A stretch of 64,000 bases of DNA from Sphingobacterium cellulitidis (GTDB lineage: Bacteria; Bacteroidota; Bacteroidia; Sphingobacteriales; Sphingobacteriaceae), in NCBI GenBank assembly GCA_002245855.1, contig NOUX01000013.1, positions 31,338 to 95,337 on the forward strand, read 5' to 3'. Both the position numbers and the translations under genes were made by a program. A model generated the notes under the pieces. The model made no database searches, was not told the DNA's origin, and was given only the letters and a program-made list of their open reading frames with translations. This document shows positions 16,757 through 26,070 of the stretch, one piece after another; the first letter of the stretch is position 1, and each line of letters opens with the position of its first letter.

Positions 16757-19700
16757 ATGAATAAGATTTTAAAAATATGCCTTCTATTATGCATTGTTTT
16801 GTCGGTACTGGGATGTACTGAGGATAACAAGCCTAGAAGACTAGAACTATTTTTTCTGGGACATGATAGTAAGCACCATGACTCAGAACTGCTTGCCGAT
16901 ATCTTGGCGAAAGAGTATTTTAATGATGGAATAAATATTACTTATTCTATCGACCCAGATGATTTGACAAGTCCGGATCTGAAGAAATACGATGGTTTGA
17001 TTTTGTATGCGAACCACGATACAATTAGTCCGGCACAAGAAAAAGCATTGTTGGATTATGTTGCTTCAGGCAAAGGATATATTAATATCCATTCTGCATC
17101 CTATTGCTTCCGAAATTCCGATGAGGTAGTAGCCTTGATTGGTGGTCAATTCAAGAGTCATGGAGGCGGTTCGTTTGGCGCTGAGATCATCAAGCCAGAT
17201 CATCCTGTTATGCAAGGATTATCACCATTTGTCACCGAATGGGATGAAACTTACGTTCATGACCATCTTGCAAAAGATATTGATGTCTTGATGGAACGTG
17301 TGGATAGTTCACATAGAGAGCCATATACTTGGGTAAAGGAACATGGAAAAGGTCGGGTGTTTTATACAGCTTTTGGTCATGATGAACGCACCTTTCGTAA
17401 CCCTGGATTTCTACAGTTAGTGAAGAATGGGATTCTTTGGGCAGTGGGTGATAAAGCGGTGGAAAGAATGAAGAAATATGAAATCGCGAAACCAGAATAT
17501 GAGGAAGCTCGGATGCCAAATTACGAACGTAAAGATCCAGCTCCTCGCTATCAGCAACCATTGGACCCTGTGCAATCGCAGACACTAATACAAGTACCTG
17601 TAGGCTTTCGCCTGGAGCTCTTTGCTAGTGAGCCTGACATTAAAAAGCCTATTTCAATGGATTGGGATGAAAGGGGAAGGCTATGGGTAATAGAAACAGT
17701 GGATTATCCTAATACAGTAAAAAGTGATAAAGGAACAGGAGATGACCGGATTACGATCTGTGAGGATACAGATAATGATGGAAAGGCGGATAAATTCACG
17801 GTATTTGCTGAAGGGCTTAATATTCCAACTTCTTTTGTTTTTGCTGATGGTGGAATTATTGTTGCTCAGGCTCCTCACTTTTTGTTTTTAAAGGATACCA
17901 ATGGGGATGATAAAGCTGATGTTCGGACGGTACTGATTGACGGATGGGGAACATTTGATACGCATGCTGGTCCATCAAACCTGAAATATGGCTTGGATAA
18001 CAAAATTTGGGGAACCGTAGGATATTCAGGTTTTGAAGGCACTATAGCTGGGAAACCCTATAAATTTGGTTCCGGGGCATATCGATTTAATCCCAAAGCT
18101 CAGGATTTTGAGTTCTTAGGGAATACCAGTAATAACACTTGGGGATTAGGATTCTCTGAAGACTTTGATGTTTTCTTGTCAACCGCGAATAATGAGAACA
18201 GTAATTTTATGGCTATTCCAGCTCGATACTATGAAAAAGCAAATGTTAATGAGCGGGGAATTGAGAAAATAGATGCCCATTACAAGATCCATGAGTTGAC
18301 CAAGGAGCTGCGACAAGTGGATGTATTTGGAGGCTTTACAGCGGCATCAGGTCATAATCTATATACTGCACGTGCATTCCCTCAAGAATATTGGAACCGG
18401 GTAGCATTTATCGCTGAACCAACCGGTCGCCTAATCCATCGACATATCCTAGAGCCATCAGGTTCTGGGTTTAAAGAAAAGGGTGATGGTTGGAATATGG
18501 TAGCGAGTTCGGATAACTGGTTTGGTCCTGTGGAAGCTAAAGTAGGACCCGATGGATCGTTATGGTTCTTGGACTGGTATAACTTTATTATCCAGCATAA
18601 CCCAACGCCTCAAGGCTTCGAAAACGGCCCTGGGAATGCCTATATCGATCCATTACGAGATAATACGAAAGGACGGATTTATAGATTAGTTTATGATGAT
18701 GCTGCCAAACAAAAGAAGTTTAATTTAAAAGGTAAAAAGGGCTCAGACCTAGTTGATGCCTTATCAAGTGATAATATGTTTTGGCGGACAACAGCGCAAA
18801 GATTATTGGTAGAAGCTGCTGATAAATCTGTTGCTGATGATCTACATAAGCTTATCAATGATAAGTCGGTCGATCAGGTCAATGTCAATGGTGCTGCCAT
18901 TCACGCCATCTGGACCTTAAAGGGCTTAGGATTATTATCGAATGGAGAAAGTCCTAGTGTTTCAGTTGTTCTTAAGGCTCTCAAACATCCTGCTGCAGGA
19001 GTGAGAAGGGCGGCCATACAAACCTTACCTAAAGATGCCAAGGTTATCGATGAATTGATATCCTCAGGGGTTGTTCAAGACAAGGATCTTCGCGTTAGAT
19101 TAGCGGCTATTTTAGCTTTATCAGAAGCTCCATCTAGTCAAAAGGTTGCGAAAGTGATTTTTGATGCCGTGCAGGATCCTGAAAATGAAAAGGACAAATG
19201 GATATTCCATGCTTTGATGATTGCAGGTAGCCTTCATCAACCAAATATGATGCATGAATACCATTCGAAGTTTGGCCATCCTGATTTTTCAAAGGCTACA
19301 GGTTCCTTGGCGGAAAGAATTATTGCCGGTAATAATATGAGTGTTTTACCTCTTAACAGTTCGAGAGATGGGATTATTAGTTCCAGACAGATCCCTAAAC
19401 TTTCAAACCGTGAAATCCACTTTGTAAGTACCGTTCGTCAAAAGGATCAGCATCCTCTAAATGGAGCCCTACTATCATATGGTACGGAAAGGGAAGGTTA
19501 TGCTGTTTATATCAAGGATGGTAAAGTAGAGTTTAGAGTAAATCAAAAAGGAAATAAGTCCATCATTCAATCGGAAAAACTTACTAAACCGAATTTTAAA
19601 GTTAAAACTTCATTGCTTGCTGATGGTAAGATGTTACTATTTGTAGATGATGTGAAAGTAGCGGAAGGTAAAAGTTTAGGTCTGTTTCCAGAGAAACAGG

Positions 19701-20248
19701 ACGGTTTTCTTTTAGTAGGTAGAGCTAGTGCCACGAAAGAATCGGCTCAAGATCCGAATGGAAACGCCGGTGAATTTCCTGAGGATTTTAACTTTACAGG
19801 GATCCTGGAAGATAGCCGCTTAATTGTAATGAATAAGGCCGTCGGTGCAGAAGGTAATACCATTGAAGCCGATAAAGTATTAAAGATTAAGGCTGTCGTG
19901 GGTGAAATGAAATATGATATTACTAACTTTTCAGCTAAAGCAGGCTCAAATCTGAAAATAATATTTGAGAACCCTGATCATATGCAACATAATATGTTGA
20001 TCTTAAAACCAGGTAGTTTGGAGCGGGTTGGGGAGGCCGCAGATAAATTGGCGACACAAAGCAATGCAATTGAACTTCAATACATCCCTAATTCGGCAGA
20101 TGTGTTATTTAGCACCTCTCTGATTGATCCAGCAGGTTCCTACGAATTGAATATCAAAGTGCCGAGTGAACCAGGAGATTATCCATTTGCTTGTACATTT
20201 CCGGGACATTGGCGAATAATGAATGGCGTGATGAAAGTAATTCCATAA
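16757..20248 (+). CDS. ThuA - PQQ-like propeller dehydrogenase - HEAT - cupredoxin fusion lipoprotein
   Basis: A 1163-residue lipoprotein (Cys20 in SVLGCTED). Domains in order: a ThuA-like glutamine-amidotransferase fold (residues 30-230, DGLILYANHD, YINIHSASYCF, GRVFYTAFGHDERTF); a six-bladed propeller of the membrane-bound-dehydrogenase type (270-650, with Ca-binding-like EDTDNDGKADKF and KDTNGDDKADVR); HEAT-like helices (680-820); a beta-sandwich (about 850-1020); and an azurin/plastocyanin-like cupredoxin (1055-1163) with copper ligands His1078, Cys1146, His1151 and Met1155 (ACTFPGHWRIM). No CxxCH haem motif is present, so the cupredoxin replaces the cytochrome that many relatives carry. 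It probably oxidises a sugar in the periplasm and passes electrons on. It is the third gene of the sugar operon. Confidence 0.87.
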   Translation: MNKILKICLLLCIVLSVLGCTEDNKPRRLELFFLGHDSKHHDSELLADILAKEYFNDGINITYSIDPDDLTSPDLKKYDGLILYANHDTISPAQEKALLDYVASGKGYINIHSASYCFRNSDEVVALIGGQFKSHGGGSFGAEIIKPDHPVMQGLSPFVTEWDETYVHDHLAKDIDVLMERVDSSHREPYTWVKEHGKGRVFYTAFGHDERTFRNPGFLQLVKNGILWAVGDKAVERMKKYEIAKPEYEEARMPNYERKDPAPRYQQPLDPVQSQTLIQVPVGFRLELFASEPDIKKPISMDWDERGRLWVIETVDYPNTVKSDKGTGDDRITICEDTDNDGKADKFTVFAEGLNIPTSFVFADGGIIVAQAPHFLFLKDTNGDDKADVRTVLIDGWGTFDTHAGPSNLKYGLDNKIWGTVGYSGFEGTIAGKPYKFGSGAYRFNPKAQDFEFLGNTSNNTWGLGFSEDFDVFLSTANNENSNFMAIPARYYEKANVNERGIEKIDAHYKIHELTKELRQVDVFGGFTAASGHNLYTARAFPQEYWNRVAFIAEPTGRLIHRHILEPSGSGFKEKGDGWNMVASSDNWFGPVEAKVGPDGSLWFLDWYNFIIQHNPTPQGFENGPGNAYIDPLRDNTKGRIYRLVYDDAAKQKKFNLKGKKGSDLVDALSSDNMFWRTTAQRLLVEAADKSVADDLHKLINDKSVDQVNVNGAAIHAIWTLKGLGLLSNGESPSVSVVLKALKHPAAGVRRAAIQTLPKDAKVIDELISSGVVQDKDLRVRLAAILALSEAPSSQKVAKVIFDAVQDPENEKDKWIFHALMIAGSLHQPNMMHEYHSKFGHPDFSKATGSLAERIIAGNNMSVLPLNSSRDGIISSRQIPKLSNREIHFVSTVRQKDQHPLNGALLSYGTEREGYAVYIKDGKVEFRVNQKGNKSIIQSEKLTKPNFKVKTSLLADGKMLLFVDDVKVAEGKSLGLFPEKQDGFLLVGRASATKESAQDPNGNAGEFPEDFNFTGILEDSRLIVMNKAVGAEGNTIEADKVLKIKAVVGEMKYDITNFSAKAGSNLKIIFENPDHMQHNMLILKPGSLERVGEAADKLATQSNAIELQYIPNSADVLFSTSLIDPAGSYELNIKVPSEPGDYPFACTFPGHWRIMNGVMKVIP

Positions 20249-20250
20249 TT

Positions 20251-20289
20251 AAAAAGGGGAATAGATATTGAAATCTATTCCCTTTTTTT
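20251..20289 (+). terminator. Rho-independent terminator
   Basis: GGGAATAGAT pairs with ATCTATTCCC around a short loop, flanked by A and T tracts (A5 before, T7 after). It begins three bases after the ThuA-fusion stop and ends the sugar operon. Confidence 0.87.
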
Positions 20290-20375
20290 ACTACCCGTTG
20301 GTTTTTGAGTGTTCAATTTTCTTTTCGGAAATAAGAAATCTACACATTTTGTTGATTCTTAGTATATTTAGTGCT

Positions 20376-21578
20376 ATGAAAAAGATTATTTACCTAATCC
20401 TGGCGATGGTTATTATTTGCAGTAACTTAACTGGTCAGGTTAATTATTCCAATGATATTATTAAGGTTGGCGCTGAGCGAACCGACCAATATATTCCAAA
20501 GCTTGAAGGTAAGAGGGTTGCATTGATTGCTAATCAAACTTCTGTTATTGGAGAAACACATTTATTAGATAGTTTGGTTCGACGTGGAATCAATATTGTA
20601 AAAGTATTTGGCCCTGAGCATGGATTTCGTGGGAATGCTAGCAATGGTACAGCAGTTGGCGACGAGGTAGATGCAAATACAGGAATCAAAATTGTATCCC
20701 TATATGGTAACAAAAGAAAACCTACAAAGGATGACCTAGCCGATGTAGATATCTTGGTTTATGATATTCAAGATGTTGGTTGCCGTTTTTATACCAATAT
20801 CAATGTTTTACGGGATGTGATGCAGTCTGCAGCTGAAAATGGAAAAGAGATGCTTATCTTGGATCGTCCTAATCCGAACGCTTATTTTATTGATGGTCCT
20901 ATTCTGGACATGAAAAATAAATCAGGTATTGGACAGTTTCCTATCCCTATTGTTCACGGTCTTACTATTGCTGAATTCGCACAAATGGCTAATGGAGAAG
21001 GTTGGTTAGGAAATGGTTTAAAATGTAATCTAAGTGTTGTGAGAAATGGAAATTATAAGCATAGTATGTTGTATAAATTGCCTGTGCGGCCTTCACCAAA
21101 TCTCAATACTCCTGAAAGTATATTACTATACCCAACTACTTGTTTATTTGAAGGTGTTTCTTTAAATCATGGACGTGGTACAGACTTCCCATTTACGGTT
21201 GTTGGAGGTCCAATGTATAAAGGGATTTATGAGTTTTATTATACTCCGATTTCGATGCCTGGTCGGGCAGAGGATCCCCTTTATCAAGATCAGGTATGTT
21301 ATGGCCTTGATCTTCGAAATATTAATTTTGAAGAGTTGGTAAAGTCTAAAAAGATTAACCTGCAATGGATGATAGAACTTTATGCCAAACATCCCAATAA
21401 AAATCAGTTTTTTGAACGATTTCATCGCCAAATCGGGAATATAGATTATCTCGCAGGAGTATCAGAATTTAAGGATCAAATCCGCTCTGGAATGAGTGAA
21501 GAGGAAATCCGAAAAACATGGCAACCAGGGATAGATAAGTATAAAAAGATGCGTAAAAAGTATCTTCTTTATAAGTAG
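20376..21578 (+). CDS. Exo-beta-N-acetylmuramidase NamZ-like (DUF1343, GH171)
   Basis: A 400-residue secreted protein. The ATG at 20376 opens a signal peptide (IIYLILAMVIICSNLTGQ); the frame is open from 20268, but that would start inside the terminator. The family signature is continuous: GKRVALIANQTSVIG, VFGPEHGFRGNASNG, ADVDILVYDIQDVGCRFYT, LDRPNPNAYFIDGPIL and HGLTIAEFAQMANGE. DUF1343 proteins of this kind release terminal MurNAc from peptidoglycan fragments (NamZ of Tannerella and Bacillus). It probably acts in the periplasm in cell-wall recycling. It stands alone between terminator-like sequence and an unrelated gene. Motif fit is strong; the activity itself is inferred. Confidence 0.92.
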   Translation: MKKIIYLILAMVIICSNLTGQVNYSNDIIKVGAERTDQYIPKLEGKRVALIANQTSVIGETHLLDSLVRRGINIVKVFGPEHGFRGNASNGTAVGDEVDANTGIKIVSLYGNKRKPTKDDLADVDILVYDIQDVGCRFYTNINVLRDVMQSAAENGKEMLILDRPNPNAYFIDGPILDMKNKSGIGQFPIPIVHGLTIAEFAQMANGEGWLGNGLKCNLSVVRNGNYKHSMLYKLPVRPSPNLNTPESILLYPTTCLFEGVSLNHGRGTDFPFTVVGGPMYKGIYEFYYTPISMPGRAEDPLYQDQVCYGLDLRNINFEELVKSKKINLQWMIELYAKHPNKNQFFERFHRQIGNIDYLAGVSEFKDQIRSGMSEEEIRKTWQPGIDKYKKMRKKYLLYK

Positions 21579-21628
21579 GAAATAATTATTCCAATTCATA
21601 ATGATCTCTCCTCTAAACTATTAATCTG

Positions 21629-22216
21629 ATGTTATTTAAACTAGAACAACTGAATGGAATAAAGACTGGTAAAATTGCCTATGCATATTGGAAATGGCTT
21701 AAATTGTCAGTCAATAGTGGTAGTATAATTAATACTGCCGTTGGTCAGATTGAAATTGGTGAAATCAATATAGTAAGTGAAGAAGATATCAATGATCAAG
21801 ATGCGGTTGAATCAGGATATACAAATAAGCAAGACTTGTTAAAGTCTTTTTTTCGAAAGAGTATAGGTTCGATTTATAAAATCGCTGTTAGCTATCATTC
21901 TGAAGACCCTCGAATTGAATTGAGAAATGAAATAGGACTAACAGACTCGGAATTCGAGGACTTAAAAAATAAACTTGCTCGATTTGATAAATTCAGTAAT
22001 CATGGTCCTTGGACCAAAACAGTGCTTTTGGCAATACAAAACAATCCAAATTTACATGCCATTGGTATTGCCAAACTCACTGGGTTTGAAAAAGATTGGG
22101 TAAAGATTAATATTCGCAAACTTAAGAATCTTGGTCTCAGTATTAGTCATCTTGTAGGTTACGAACTTTCGACAAGAGGTATGGAGTTTGTAAACAAATA
22201 TTTTAATAAAGAATAG
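21629..22216 (+). CDS. ASCH-like domain protein with C-terminal winged-helix-like part
   Basis: A 195-residue cytosolic protein. The N-terminal 45 residues (MLFKLEQLNGIKTGKIAYAY, KLSVNSGSIINTAVGQIEIG) fit the start of an ASCH/PUA-like RNA-binding domain. The rest is helical, with KTVLLAIQNNPNLHAIGIAK and LTGFEKDWVKINIRKLKNLG resembling a helix-turn-helix. ASCH proteins bind RNA or modified nucleosides. It converges on the DUF805 gene with a seven-base gap. I do not recognise a specific function; ASCH assignment is by pattern only. Confidence 0.7.
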   Translation: MLFKLEQLNGIKTGKIAYAYWKWLKLSVNSGSIINTAVGQIEIGEINIVSEEDINDQDAVESGYTNKQDLLKSFFRKSIGSIYKIAVSYHSEDPRIELRNEIGLTDSEFEDLKNKLARFDKFSNHGPWTKTVLLAIQNNPNLHAIGIAKLTGFEKDWVKINIRKLKNLGLSISHLVGYELSTRGMEFVNKYFNKE

Positions 22217-22223
22217 TACCCTA

Positions 22224-22802
22224 TTATTTTTTTGGATTACGACCATATTGATTGGTAAAGGGCTTACCATCTACGAATACCAACCAAAAAATATAAAATG
22301 GAATTAGTTGAAGCCATCCAGAATTCCCGATGTCATGGCTCCTTTTCGCTGCTTGGGCACTTCCAAACCACATAGCTGGAATAATCAGAAATAGAAAGGT
22401 AAAAACTTCGCTGTCATCGACATTTGCACTGTAGGGGTCTCCTAGTATTTCACCAATTATACTCAGGTATATCGAGCAGATAATAAAACTAATTATGAAT
22501 TCAGATCTTCGAATTCTGCCTTCAAAACCAAATGGATTCGAGAAATAACCTTGGGGTTCTTGCGGAATAACTGATTTTTCCTGATTACTGGTCTGATGTA
22601 GATTTTGCTGTATGTTATTGATTGGGGGTGGAGTATTAGGATTGAAGAGGGGTCTTAAATCATCCACTTCAACTGCTCGTTCCCAGGTTTGTAATCCTTG
22701 GTACCACACCAAGGTATCCCGATAAATATTTTTGTTTTTTAGCTCTTCAAGAGTATAAGGTCCTACTTTTTCAGCATCCTTTACATAGTAGTATAGCCGC
22801 AT
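22224..22802 (-). CDS. GYF_2 plus DUF805 inner membrane protein
   Basis: A 192-residue protein. Residues 1-52 are a GYF_2 domain (YYYVKDAEKVGPYTLEELKN, LVWYQGLQTWERA). After a polar linker, residues 90-192 are a DUF805 membrane domain: NPFGFEGRIRRSEF, several hydrophobic helices, AKRSHDIGNSGW and a C-terminal NQYGRNPKK. The GYF domain probably binds proline-rich peptides on the cytosolic side. The function is unknown. The pairing of GYF_2 with DUF805 is common in Bacteroidota. Confidence 0.88.
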   Translation of the reverse strand: MRLYYYVKDAEKVGPYTLEELKNKNIYRDTLVWYQGLQTWERAVEVDDLRPLFNPNTPPPINNIQQNLHQTSNQEKSVIPQEPQGYFSNPFGFEGRIRRSEFIISFIICSIYLSIIGEILGDPYSANVDDSEVFTFLFLIIPAMWFGSAQAAKRSHDIGNSGWLQLIPFYIFWLVFVDGKPFTNQYGRNPKK

Positions 22803-22955
22803 ATGTTAATAAATAATTTGGTAGATTGAGTCAATTTGTGCCGCAAATTAGTCAATAAGCCGTAGTGTATTTATGGGAAACCGTAATACTCAGACTTTTC
22901 TATGTTTTGGATATTAAGTCTTTTATTTATCTTGTGAAATCTAATTATTTGCCGA

Positions 22956-23681
22956 ATGTTAATCGCCCTAATTATCATCAGTTTAATCTTTGTAGGAGTT
23001 GGATTTCTCTTAAACACTGAAAATGCCGATAGCTTGCTATCAGGCTATAATAGCATGTCTGTAGAGGAGAAGGAAAATTTTGATATCAATTCCTTTGTGC
23101 CCTATTTTAGAAAGTTTCACTTAGTATTGGGCGGAACTCTATTAATCATAGGCCTACTCCTTTATTATTTGATTAATCCTGATTGGACAGGGGTTTTTAT
23201 GTCTACTTATCCCTTGATTGCCTATTGCTTTTTAATCTGGAAGACCAATAAGTTTTACAAGGTTCCTAATAAAAAAGACCGAGTTAAATCTTTTGTGGTT
23301 ATGGTTTTTATCCTTGCAGTTTTTGTAGCTATTGGAGGTATGTTTATTTATTCCTTACAGGAAAACCAAGTCATTGTTGAAAAAGAGATGATAAAATTTA
23401 CTGGAGATTATGGACGTGAAATTGAAAAGTCTAAAATTAAGTCTATTTCTCTTGTTGATACCTTGCCGAATATAAAAGTTAAAACCACTGGATTTTCTCT
23501 TCAGAAAATTAAAAAAGGAGCTTATAAAACTGAGGATGGTGAAGAGATAACTTTACTCATCAATTCTGATAAAAAACCTATTGTATTAATTGAAGAAATT
23601 AATGGACATAAAATTTATTATTCAGCCAAGGAACGTCCGAATCAGAAGGTTTGTGTCGAGTTGATAAAGGGTATCAAATAG
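22956..23681 (+). CDS. DUF3784-like membrane protein
   Basis: A 241-residue protein with about four hydrophobic helices in the first 130 residues (LIALIIISLIFVGVGFLL; LVLGGTLLIIGLLLYYL; STYPLIAYCFLIW; VVMVFILAVFVAIGGMFIY) and a soluble C-terminal domain of about 100 residues rich in beta-strands, of PH-like character. The loop SLLSGYNSMSVEEKENFD is typical of DUF3784 membrane proteins. The function is unknown. It is followed directly by a strong terminator, so it is a single-gene transcript. Confidence 0.75.
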   Translation: MLIALIIISLIFVGVGFLLNTENADSLLSGYNSMSVEEKENFDINSFVPYFRKFHLVLGGTLLIIGLLLYYLINPDWTGVFMSTYPLIAYCFLIWKTNKFYKVPNKKDRVKSFVVMVFILAVFVAIGGMFIYSLQENQVIVEKEMIKFTGDYGREIEKSKIKSISLVDTLPNIKVKTTGFSLQKIKKGAYKTEDGEEITLLINSDKKPIVLIEEINGHKIYYSAKERPNQKVCVELIKGIK

Positions 23682-23686
23682 CATAA

Positions 23687-23727
23687 AAAATGGAGAATAT
23701 TTAATAAATCAAATATTCTCCATTTTA
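23687..23727 (+). terminator. Rho-independent terminator
   Basis: A 16-bp perfect stem (23687-23702 with 23711-23726) and eight-base loop, A-rich on the 5' side and T-rich on the 3' side. It follows the DUF3784-like gene by five bases. Confidence 0.85.
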
Positions 23728-23810
23728 GAAAATAAAAGTTGTAATGAATAAAGGATACCTTCCAAAATAATCCTGTATATTGCAATGAAATCAACCTAAT
23801 TACCAATTAC

Positions 23811-24608
23811 ATGAAAAAAAGTATTTATGCCGTATTGTTTGTCTGCCTAGCTTTAATGGGCTGTAAAAGTCATGTTTCTCAAAAAAATATAGGGGAATGG
23901 AAACCTCTATTTAATGGTAAGGATATCCACGATTGGTTTGTTAAGATTCATCACCATGAAGTAGGAGAGAATTTTGGAAATACTTTTCGGGTAGAGGATG
24001 GAATTATTAAAATTAGATATGACCAATATGAAGACTTTAATGATCAATTTGGACATCTTTATTATAAAACTCCTTTTTCATATTACCATTTAAAGTTTGA
24101 ATATAAATTCGCTGGCGAACTACAACGTGGGGCACCGGAATACACTTTATTAAATAGTGGAGTAATGTTCCATTCTCAAGATCCTCGTACCATGTTGAAA
24201 GAGCAAGATTGGCCAATCTCGGTAGAAATGCAACTCTTGGCAGGCTTAGGCGATGGAGAACCAAGACCTACAGGAAATATGTGTTCTCCTGGAACTAATG
24301 TGGTGTATCAAGGTAAAATCGCAGCCTCGCATTGTTTGAATTCTACTTCTAAAACATATGATAAAGATCAATGGGTAAAAGCCGAGCTTATTGTCCTTGG
24401 AGATTCCTTGATCCAACATATTATTGAAGGAGATGTTGTCCTAGAATATTCAAAACCTCAAATCGGTGGTGGTACAGCCAATGGTTTCGACCCAAAGATT
24501 AAAATTGATGGTAAACTATTGAGCAGCGGCTTTATTGCTTTGCAAAGTGAAGGGCAGCCTGTAGATTTCAGGAATATTTATATCAAAGATCTTTCGAAGA
24601 CCTTTTAA
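23811..24608 (+). CDS. DUF1080 (3-keto-disaccharide hydrolase domain) lipoprotein
   Basis: A 265-residue lipoprotein (Cys18 in LALMGCKSH) with one DUF1080 concanavalin-like domain: WKPLFNGKDIHDWFVKI at the start, YYHLKFEYKFAGE, LNSGVMFHSQDP, WPISVEMQLLAGLGDGEP and FIALQSEGQPVDFRNIYI at the end, all standard for the family. DUF1080 proteins cleave 3-keto-glycosides or bind sugars in the periplasm. This fits the epimerase, Gfo/Idh oxidoreductase and propeller dehydrogenase at 14681-20248, which could make or use 3-keto sugars. It is a single gene with its own upstream region. Confidence 0.92.
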   Translation: MKKSIYAVLFVCLALMGCKSHVSQKNIGEWKPLFNGKDIHDWFVKIHHHEVGENFGNTFRVEDGIIKIRYDQYEDFNDQFGHLYYKTPFSYYHLKFEYKFAGELQRGAPEYTLLNSGVMFHSQDPRTMLKEQDWPISVEMQLLAGLGDGEPRPTGNMCSPGTNVVYQGKIAASHCLNSTSKTYDKDQWVKAELIVLGDSLIQHIIEGDVVLEYSKPQIGGGTANGFDPKIKIDGKLLSSGFIALQSEGQPVDFRNIYIKDLSKTF

Positions 24609-24689
24609 TCGCATATAGCGAAATGCTCACTAGGAATAATACTATGGTTCAAAGACCTTAAAATTTCCAAAAACTAAGCTGTCTTTATC

Positions 24690-25907
24690 CTATATGGTTT
24701 TCAATAACTGCATACCAAAACCCGGTAGATCAGGCGGAATTAATTTTCCGTCTTTTACCGCATAGGCCGTGAGGTCCATATCATCTGAACTGCTTGTTAC
24801 GCCTTCAATGGTGACGGTGTTGCCCAAACCACCAGCCAAATGCGCTGTATAATTGGTTTTAAGTAATGAACCCCAAGGATGTGGAGAGGCGAGGGTGTCA
24901 GTCTTAACCAGTTCAGGCATCATCCTTCTCCAATTGGTAAAGCCTAATCCTTCAATATCAGTCAACTGCACATCCAGGAGTTTCTGTTCAAAGAGTTTCT
25001 GGAGGAAGGCTTGGTCTGGATCTGCTTCTCCATCTGCCAATAAGGTGTCCAACTTTTCCTGTTTGACAAAGTCCCGAAGCTTTTTATAGTCTTCTACCGT
25101 TTCATGGAATGGCTCTTCAATCCAGAAAAGCTTAACCCCGGCAATCCCCTTTAAATATTGGATAAACTCATCACTGGTAAAGCCATTATTTCCGTCGACC
25201 AGGATCTCACAATCTGGAAATGCTGCCGCAACGGCTTTAGTGACCTCGATATCCCTTTGCATACCTTCGGCTTTCGGCATCCATTTATTTCCACGTCCTA
25301 TTTTTAACTTAAACTGTCTGTATCCCACACCATAATCGAAAAGACACTCTTCTAGGATTTTATCAATTCCTGCAGGTTTATCCTTTGGCTCTAGATCGTC
25401 AAAATAGATCATGCCGCTGTAATACTTGGTGATAAAAGGATCTTTCTTGCCAAACAAAGCATAGACAGGTTTCTGTAGAACGACACCGGCTAGGTCATGC
25501 AGGGCCATGTCAAAAGCGATATGTTTTTCAGAGAGGGTCCCAGCATTGGGGGTAAAGAGATCCGATATTTTTTTACCAACTAACTCAGGGATCAACTGTT
25601 CGGCATCTTTTTTTGATCCACGAAGGGATGCCCAACCCATTGCTCCTTGATCCGTTCTCAAACAGCAGATGTCTAATTCAGGCCCATGACCATGTAGGTC
25701 TAGTCTGGCATTTTTTCCAACCAGTCTAGGATAGTTTAGTTTTACTTTGGAAAAGACAATACTATCTATTGTATGTTCAGCAAGTTCCCTCTCGTCTGCT
25801 GCCAATTCGAATAATTCCGACAAAGGATTTCCATATCCATTGGAATTTAAGAGTAGGGAGGAGGCAAAGCCAATACCTAAGGAGTTGATAAAGGTTCTTC
25901 TTTTCAT
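24690..25907 (-). CDS. Mandelate racemase/muconate lactonizing enzyme family protein (enolase superfamily), exported
   Basis: A 405-residue protein with a twin-arginine-type leader (MKRRTFINSLGIGFASSLLL), so it is probably exported folded. The enolase-superfamily barrel is seen from residue 130 on: the KxK motif in YRQFKLKIGRG, metal ligands in CEILVDGNNGF, LFWIEEPFHE and LLADGEADPD, and a late LTDIEGLGFTNW. These enzymes remove a proton next to a carboxylate, often dehydrating a sugar acid. With the sugar genes nearby it may act on an acid sugar. The substrate is unknown. The 82-base gap to the convergent DUF1080 gene holds no clear terminator. Confidence 0.87.
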   Translation of the reverse strand: MKRRTFINSLGIGFASSLLLNSNGYGNPLSELFELAADERELAEHTIDSIVFSKVKLNYPRLVGKNARLDLHGHGPELDICCLRTDQGAMGWASLRGSKKDAEQLIPELVGKKISDLFTPNAGTLSEKHIAFDMALHDLAGVVLQKPVYALFGKKDPFITKYYSGMIYFDDLEPKDKPAGIDKILEECLFDYGVGYRQFKLKIGRGNKWMPKAEGMQRDIEVTKAVAAAFPDCEILVDGNNGFTSDEFIQYLKGIAGVKLFWIEEPFHETVEDYKKLRDFVKQEKLDTLLADGEADPDQAFLQKLFEQKLLDVQLTDIEGLGFTNWRRMMPELVKTDTLASPHPWGSLLKTNYTAHLAGGLGNTVTIEGVTSSSDDMDLTAYAVKDGKLIPPDLPGFGMQLLKTI

Positions 25908-26070
25908 AGGTTTTTTGTGGTAAGTTGATTATACAAAATTACAACAAAAATTATTTCCTTATGTTTGGGTGTTAGTTATTTAACTTAGATTATTAAAGCC
26001 AATTAATTGTAATTAAAGTTTGAATAATCAATTTAAGGTTTTTGCCAGGTTTTAAATTAATTTTGATCCC

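Noticed and set aside
20268-20375. N-terminal extension of the NamZ-like gene
   Set aside because: The extension begins inside a terminator stem, and the signal peptide begins at the ATG at 20376.
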